Source of the DNA: Pedobacter cryoconitis
Lineage (GTDB): Bacteria > Bacteroidota > Bacteroidia > Sphingobacteriales > Sphingobacteriaceae
Reading direction: 5' to 3'
DNA length: 64,000 nucleotides
NCBI RefSeq assembly: GCF_001590605.1
Contig: NZ_CP014504.1
Location: forward strand, 5,456,001-5,520,000
A program made the position numbers and the translations under genes. This document shows, one piece after another, positions 61,711 through 64,000 of this stretch. Positions within the stretch are counted from its first letter, which is position 1. Each line of letters begins with the position of its first letter. The notes beneath the pieces are model-generated. The model saw only the letters and a list, made by a program, of their open reading frames with translations. It made no database searches and had not been told where the DNA came from.

Positions 61711-64000
61711 ATGAAAATTGCTTTACGTCTTACATTTTACTTTACCGTTCTATTATTGATCCCGGTAAAAAGCTTTGCTCAGCAGCAGCAGCTGAAGATA
61801 AGTAATAAAGATTTTGCGAAAGTTGACTCCCTGGTTAATCAGCAAAAGCCTAAAGAAGCGCTGGTAATTATTAACAATCTAAATAAACAAGCCAGGGCAC
61901 AGCGTAATGCTGCTTTGTTAATTAAATCTGTGATGTACCGGATCATGTTTCAGGGCTATCTGGAAGAAGATGCTTTTACGAAGGTGCTGAATGATTTAAG
62001 GGAAGATGTCAGTGAAGCAAAACAGCCTGAAAAAAGTGTGCTGCAATCTTTGCTTGCAGAAACCTACTGGAATTTTTATCAGCAAAACAGGTATAAGATT
62101 TTCAGGCGTACAACTGTACAGCAAGACAGCAGTAAAAATATCAATACCTGGTCTATTCAGAAGATCACAGCTGAAACTGTAAAAAATCTTGTGGCCTCAG
62201 TAGCTGAGCAAGAGTTGCTCCAAAAAACTAAGATTGGTCTTTTAAATAATTTATTACTTGGCGATACTTCCACGAGATATCTGCGGCCAACTTTATACGA
62301 TTTGCTGGCGCACCGGGCATTGAGTATCCTGATGAATTCAGAGACAGAGCTTACAAAAACGGACGATGATGGGGTAGATTTTAATGATCCGAGATTATTG
62401 GGAGATTATAAAGCATTTGTATCCTTGAAAATGAAGACAAATGATAGTACGTCATTTGCAATGATTAAGATAAATATCCTTCAAAATCTGCTTCAATTTC
62501 ACGCTTTGAATCTTAATGAAGCAGCATTGGCTGACGCGGATCTGCAAAGATTGAAATTTATCTATGAGAAAAGCACTGCGGTAAATAAAGAAGAAACTTA
62601 TCTTAAAGCAATAACTTTATTGGCTGCACAATCTGCCGGTAATGAAATCTATGCTGATATAGTATATGAACAAGCATTATTTTATAAAAAAGGACAATCC
62701 AATGAAAATAAACCAGATTTAATAAAGGCAATAGAACTGGCTAAAAAAGCGATCAAAGCATTTCCAAAAAGTAATGGTGCCAGGAATGCGGAGAACCTGA
62801 TTAAAGAGATCAGTAGTAAAATATTAACTCTTCAAATAAAGGGATTCAGTAAGCCTGGTCAGCCATCGCAGCTTTTCTTTACCTATAAAAATATAGATAC
62901 GCTACAATTACAAGTTTATAAAGTACCAGCAGCCTATAATGACTATTATTCAGCCTTCGGTGAAAAAGAAAAATATAATAAGTTCATTAAAACACATCGG
63001 CCGGTAAAAGTATGGACTGAGATTTTACCTGTATCAAATGACTACCAGGAGCATACCATCATTGGAAAGATGGATGCGCTCCCGAATGGGAATTATATTA
63101 TAATCGCCAGGAATACAAATCAAGTTGACAACGTTTCACAATATAGCAATTTCAGAGTCACTGGAATGGCAGTTACCCAAAGGCACATCCATGATAAAAA
63201 AGAATACTTTATTGCCAGCAGCCTTACCGGGGAACCTTTAAAAGGAGTGCTTATCCAGGAGGTCTTGTCAGATTTTAAGGAGAATCAAAACATAAATGAA
63301 AAAAGTCCGCTGTTTAAAACAAATGATTCAGGTTATGCAGTATTAAACTCTCAGGAGACACTAAACGTAAGACGTGCTATGATTGTTAAAGGTACCGATA
63401 CTCTTTATATACCTGTAAATAGCTATGGAAATAATATAAAGGAAGACAGGAAACAGGTAATCTTATTTACCGACAGAGGTATTTATCGCCCTGGACAAAC
63501 AGTGTATTATAAAGGACTACTGCTAGAAGACAAAAACTATAAAAACAGCATTGTTCCTGGTCTGAATTTATTTTTGACTTTTAAAGATGCTAATTACAAA
63601 GACATAGAAACAATCACTGTGAAAACCAATGACTACGGAACTTTTCAGGGGTCATTCATTATTCCTGCCGGTAAGTTAAATGGAATGATGCAACTAACAA
63701 CGATGTATGGGAGTATCGGGATCCAGGTAGAAGAATATAAAAGGCCCACTTTTGAAATCGTTTTTGAGCAGTCAAATCAGAAATACAAATTAAATGATAG
63801 TATTAAAATACAAGGAAAGGCATTGTCTTTTTCTGGTTATTCAGTCACAGGTGCTAAGGTGAGTTATAAAGTATCCAGAAGCAAAATTTCAAATTATAGT
63901 TATGGTCGTCCTTATCAGCGCGAATCCCTTACACAAATTGCCATCGGAACGACAGAAACTAAAGAAGGAGGCGCTTTTGACATTACATTCCTTGCAGCAG
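61711..64000 (+). CDS. alpha-2-macroglobulin-family protein, N-terminal part, cut by window edge
   Basis: The frame opens at ATG 61711 and runs off the right end, giving at least 763 residues. A signal peptide (MKIALRLTFYFTVLLLIPVKSFAQ) is followed by a helical, TPR-like region of about 330 residues. The MG domains follow: DRGIYRPGQTVYYKGLLLED and IQVEEYKRPTFEIVFEQ are the characteristic MG2/MG3 motifs of bacterial alpha-2-macroglobulins (the YfaS/MagD type). These large envelope proteins trap or block proteases and often work with a penicillin-binding protein 1C. The thioester motif, if present, would be outside the window. Confidence 0.9.
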   Translation, partial: MKIALRLTFYFTVLLLIPVKSFAQQQQLKISNKDFAKVDSLVNQQKPKEALVIINNLNKQARAQRNAALLIKSVMYRIMFQGYLEEDAFTKVLNDLREDVSEAKQPEKSVLQSLLAETYWNFYQQNRYKIFRRTTVQQDSSKNINTWSIQKITAETVKNLVASVAEQELLQKTKIGLLNNLLLGDTSTRYLRPTLYDLLAHRALSILMNSETELTKTDDDGVDFNDPRLLGDYKAFVSLKMKTNDSTSFAMIKINILQNLLQFHALNLNEAALADADLQRLKFIYEKSTAVNKEETYLKAITLLAAQSAGNEIYADIVYEQALFYKKGQSNENKPDLIKAIELAKKAIKAFPKSNGARNAENLIKEISSKILTLQIKGFSKPGQPSQLFFTYKNIDTLQLQVYKVPAAYNDYYSAFGEKEKYNKFIKTHRPVKVWTEILPVSNDYQEHTIIGKMDALPNGNYIIIARNTNQVDNVSQYSNFRVTGMAVTQRHIHDKKEYFIASSLTGEPLKGVLIQEVLSDFKENQNINEKSPLFKTNDSGYAVLNSQETLNVRRAMIVKGTDTLYIPVNSYGNNIKEDRKQVILFTDRGIYRPGQTVYYKGLLLEDKNYKNSIVPGLNLFLTFKDANYKDIETITVKTNDYGTFQGSFIIPAGKLNGMMQLTTMYGSIGIQVEEYKRPTFEIVFEQSNQKYKLNDSIKIQGKALSFSGYSVTGAKVSYKVSRSKISNYSYGRPYQRESLTQIAIGTTETKEGGAFDITFLAA

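Overview
The window comes from an AT-rich chromosome of a Bacteroidota bacterium, most likely family Sphingobacteriaceae and close to Pedobacter. The call rests on the gene content: DUF5686, GIN-domain and M61-PDZ secreted proteins, a highly codon-biased OmpA protein, TolC/RND systems, a FadN-type beta-oxidation operon, a cry-DASH cluster and an alpha-2-macroglobulin protein. It also rests on promoters of the Bacteroidota type (TTG, about 17-23 nt, TAnnTTTG). No organism name was given, so this is inference.

Layout. 1-2.0 kb: left-edge RND efflux pump, with its adaptor transcribed first. 2.1-8.5 kb: M61 protease, a small outer-membrane protein, a long-chain acyl-CoA ligase and an abundant OmpA porin. 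8.6-14.7 kb: a MarR regulator and fadN-fadA-fadE, in the same gene order as Bacillus subtilis fadNAE; the acyl-CoA ligase just upstream could supply acyl-CoA. 14.7-17.4 kb: two FKBP-type lipoproteins and an unknown lipoprotein. 17.4-22.0 kb: a light-response group of CPD photolyase, a TIGR01777 epimerase, cry-DASH, and a MerR regulator with the W-x9-EH and ExHxxG signatures of adenosylcobalamin photoreceptors (CarH type). 22.1-26.1 kb: sucA-sucB of 2-oxoglutarate dehydrogenase; the E3 subunit is encoded separately at 36.2 kb. 27.4-29.5 kb: a nested, dead insertion sequence (IS1182-like element carrying a 5'-truncated IS256-like element) with 8-bp target duplications, sitting in the loop of a former terminator. 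29.5-33.9 kb: GIN-domain protein and two secreted peptidases or hydrolases. 34.0-36.2 kb: GtrA and a GT39-like glycosyltransferase. 37.7-45.6 kb: a secreted protein with M14-like metal ligands, a complete RND-adaptor-TolC-TetR operon and a second TetR. 45.8-49.6 kb: murB, an ECF sigma factor, a lycopene-cyclase-like membrane protein coupled to a small cytochrome b5, and a PfkB kinase.

49.7-52.9 kb is the accessory part. Two identical tRNA-Asn genes are followed by an AAA/DUF234 ATPase under a striking set of inverted repeats. After it comes about 1 kb of mobile-element debris with 10-bp and 11-bp tandem repeats and a 56-nt hairpin. From 52.9 kb to the end the content is again ordinary: a cupin/anti-sigma-like protein, a nitronate monooxygenase with a broken Crp/Fnr gene upstream, outer-membrane and DUF5686 proteins, an acyl-CoA dehydrogenase, a lipoprotein and the start of an alpha-2-macroglobulin gene.

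The strongest candidates for something little described are the CarH-like photoreceptor linked to repair photolyases, the degenerate lycopene-cyclase/cytochrome b5 pair, and the triple inverted repeat in front of the DUF234 ATPase. All functional statements come from reading motifs by eye; no database search was run.
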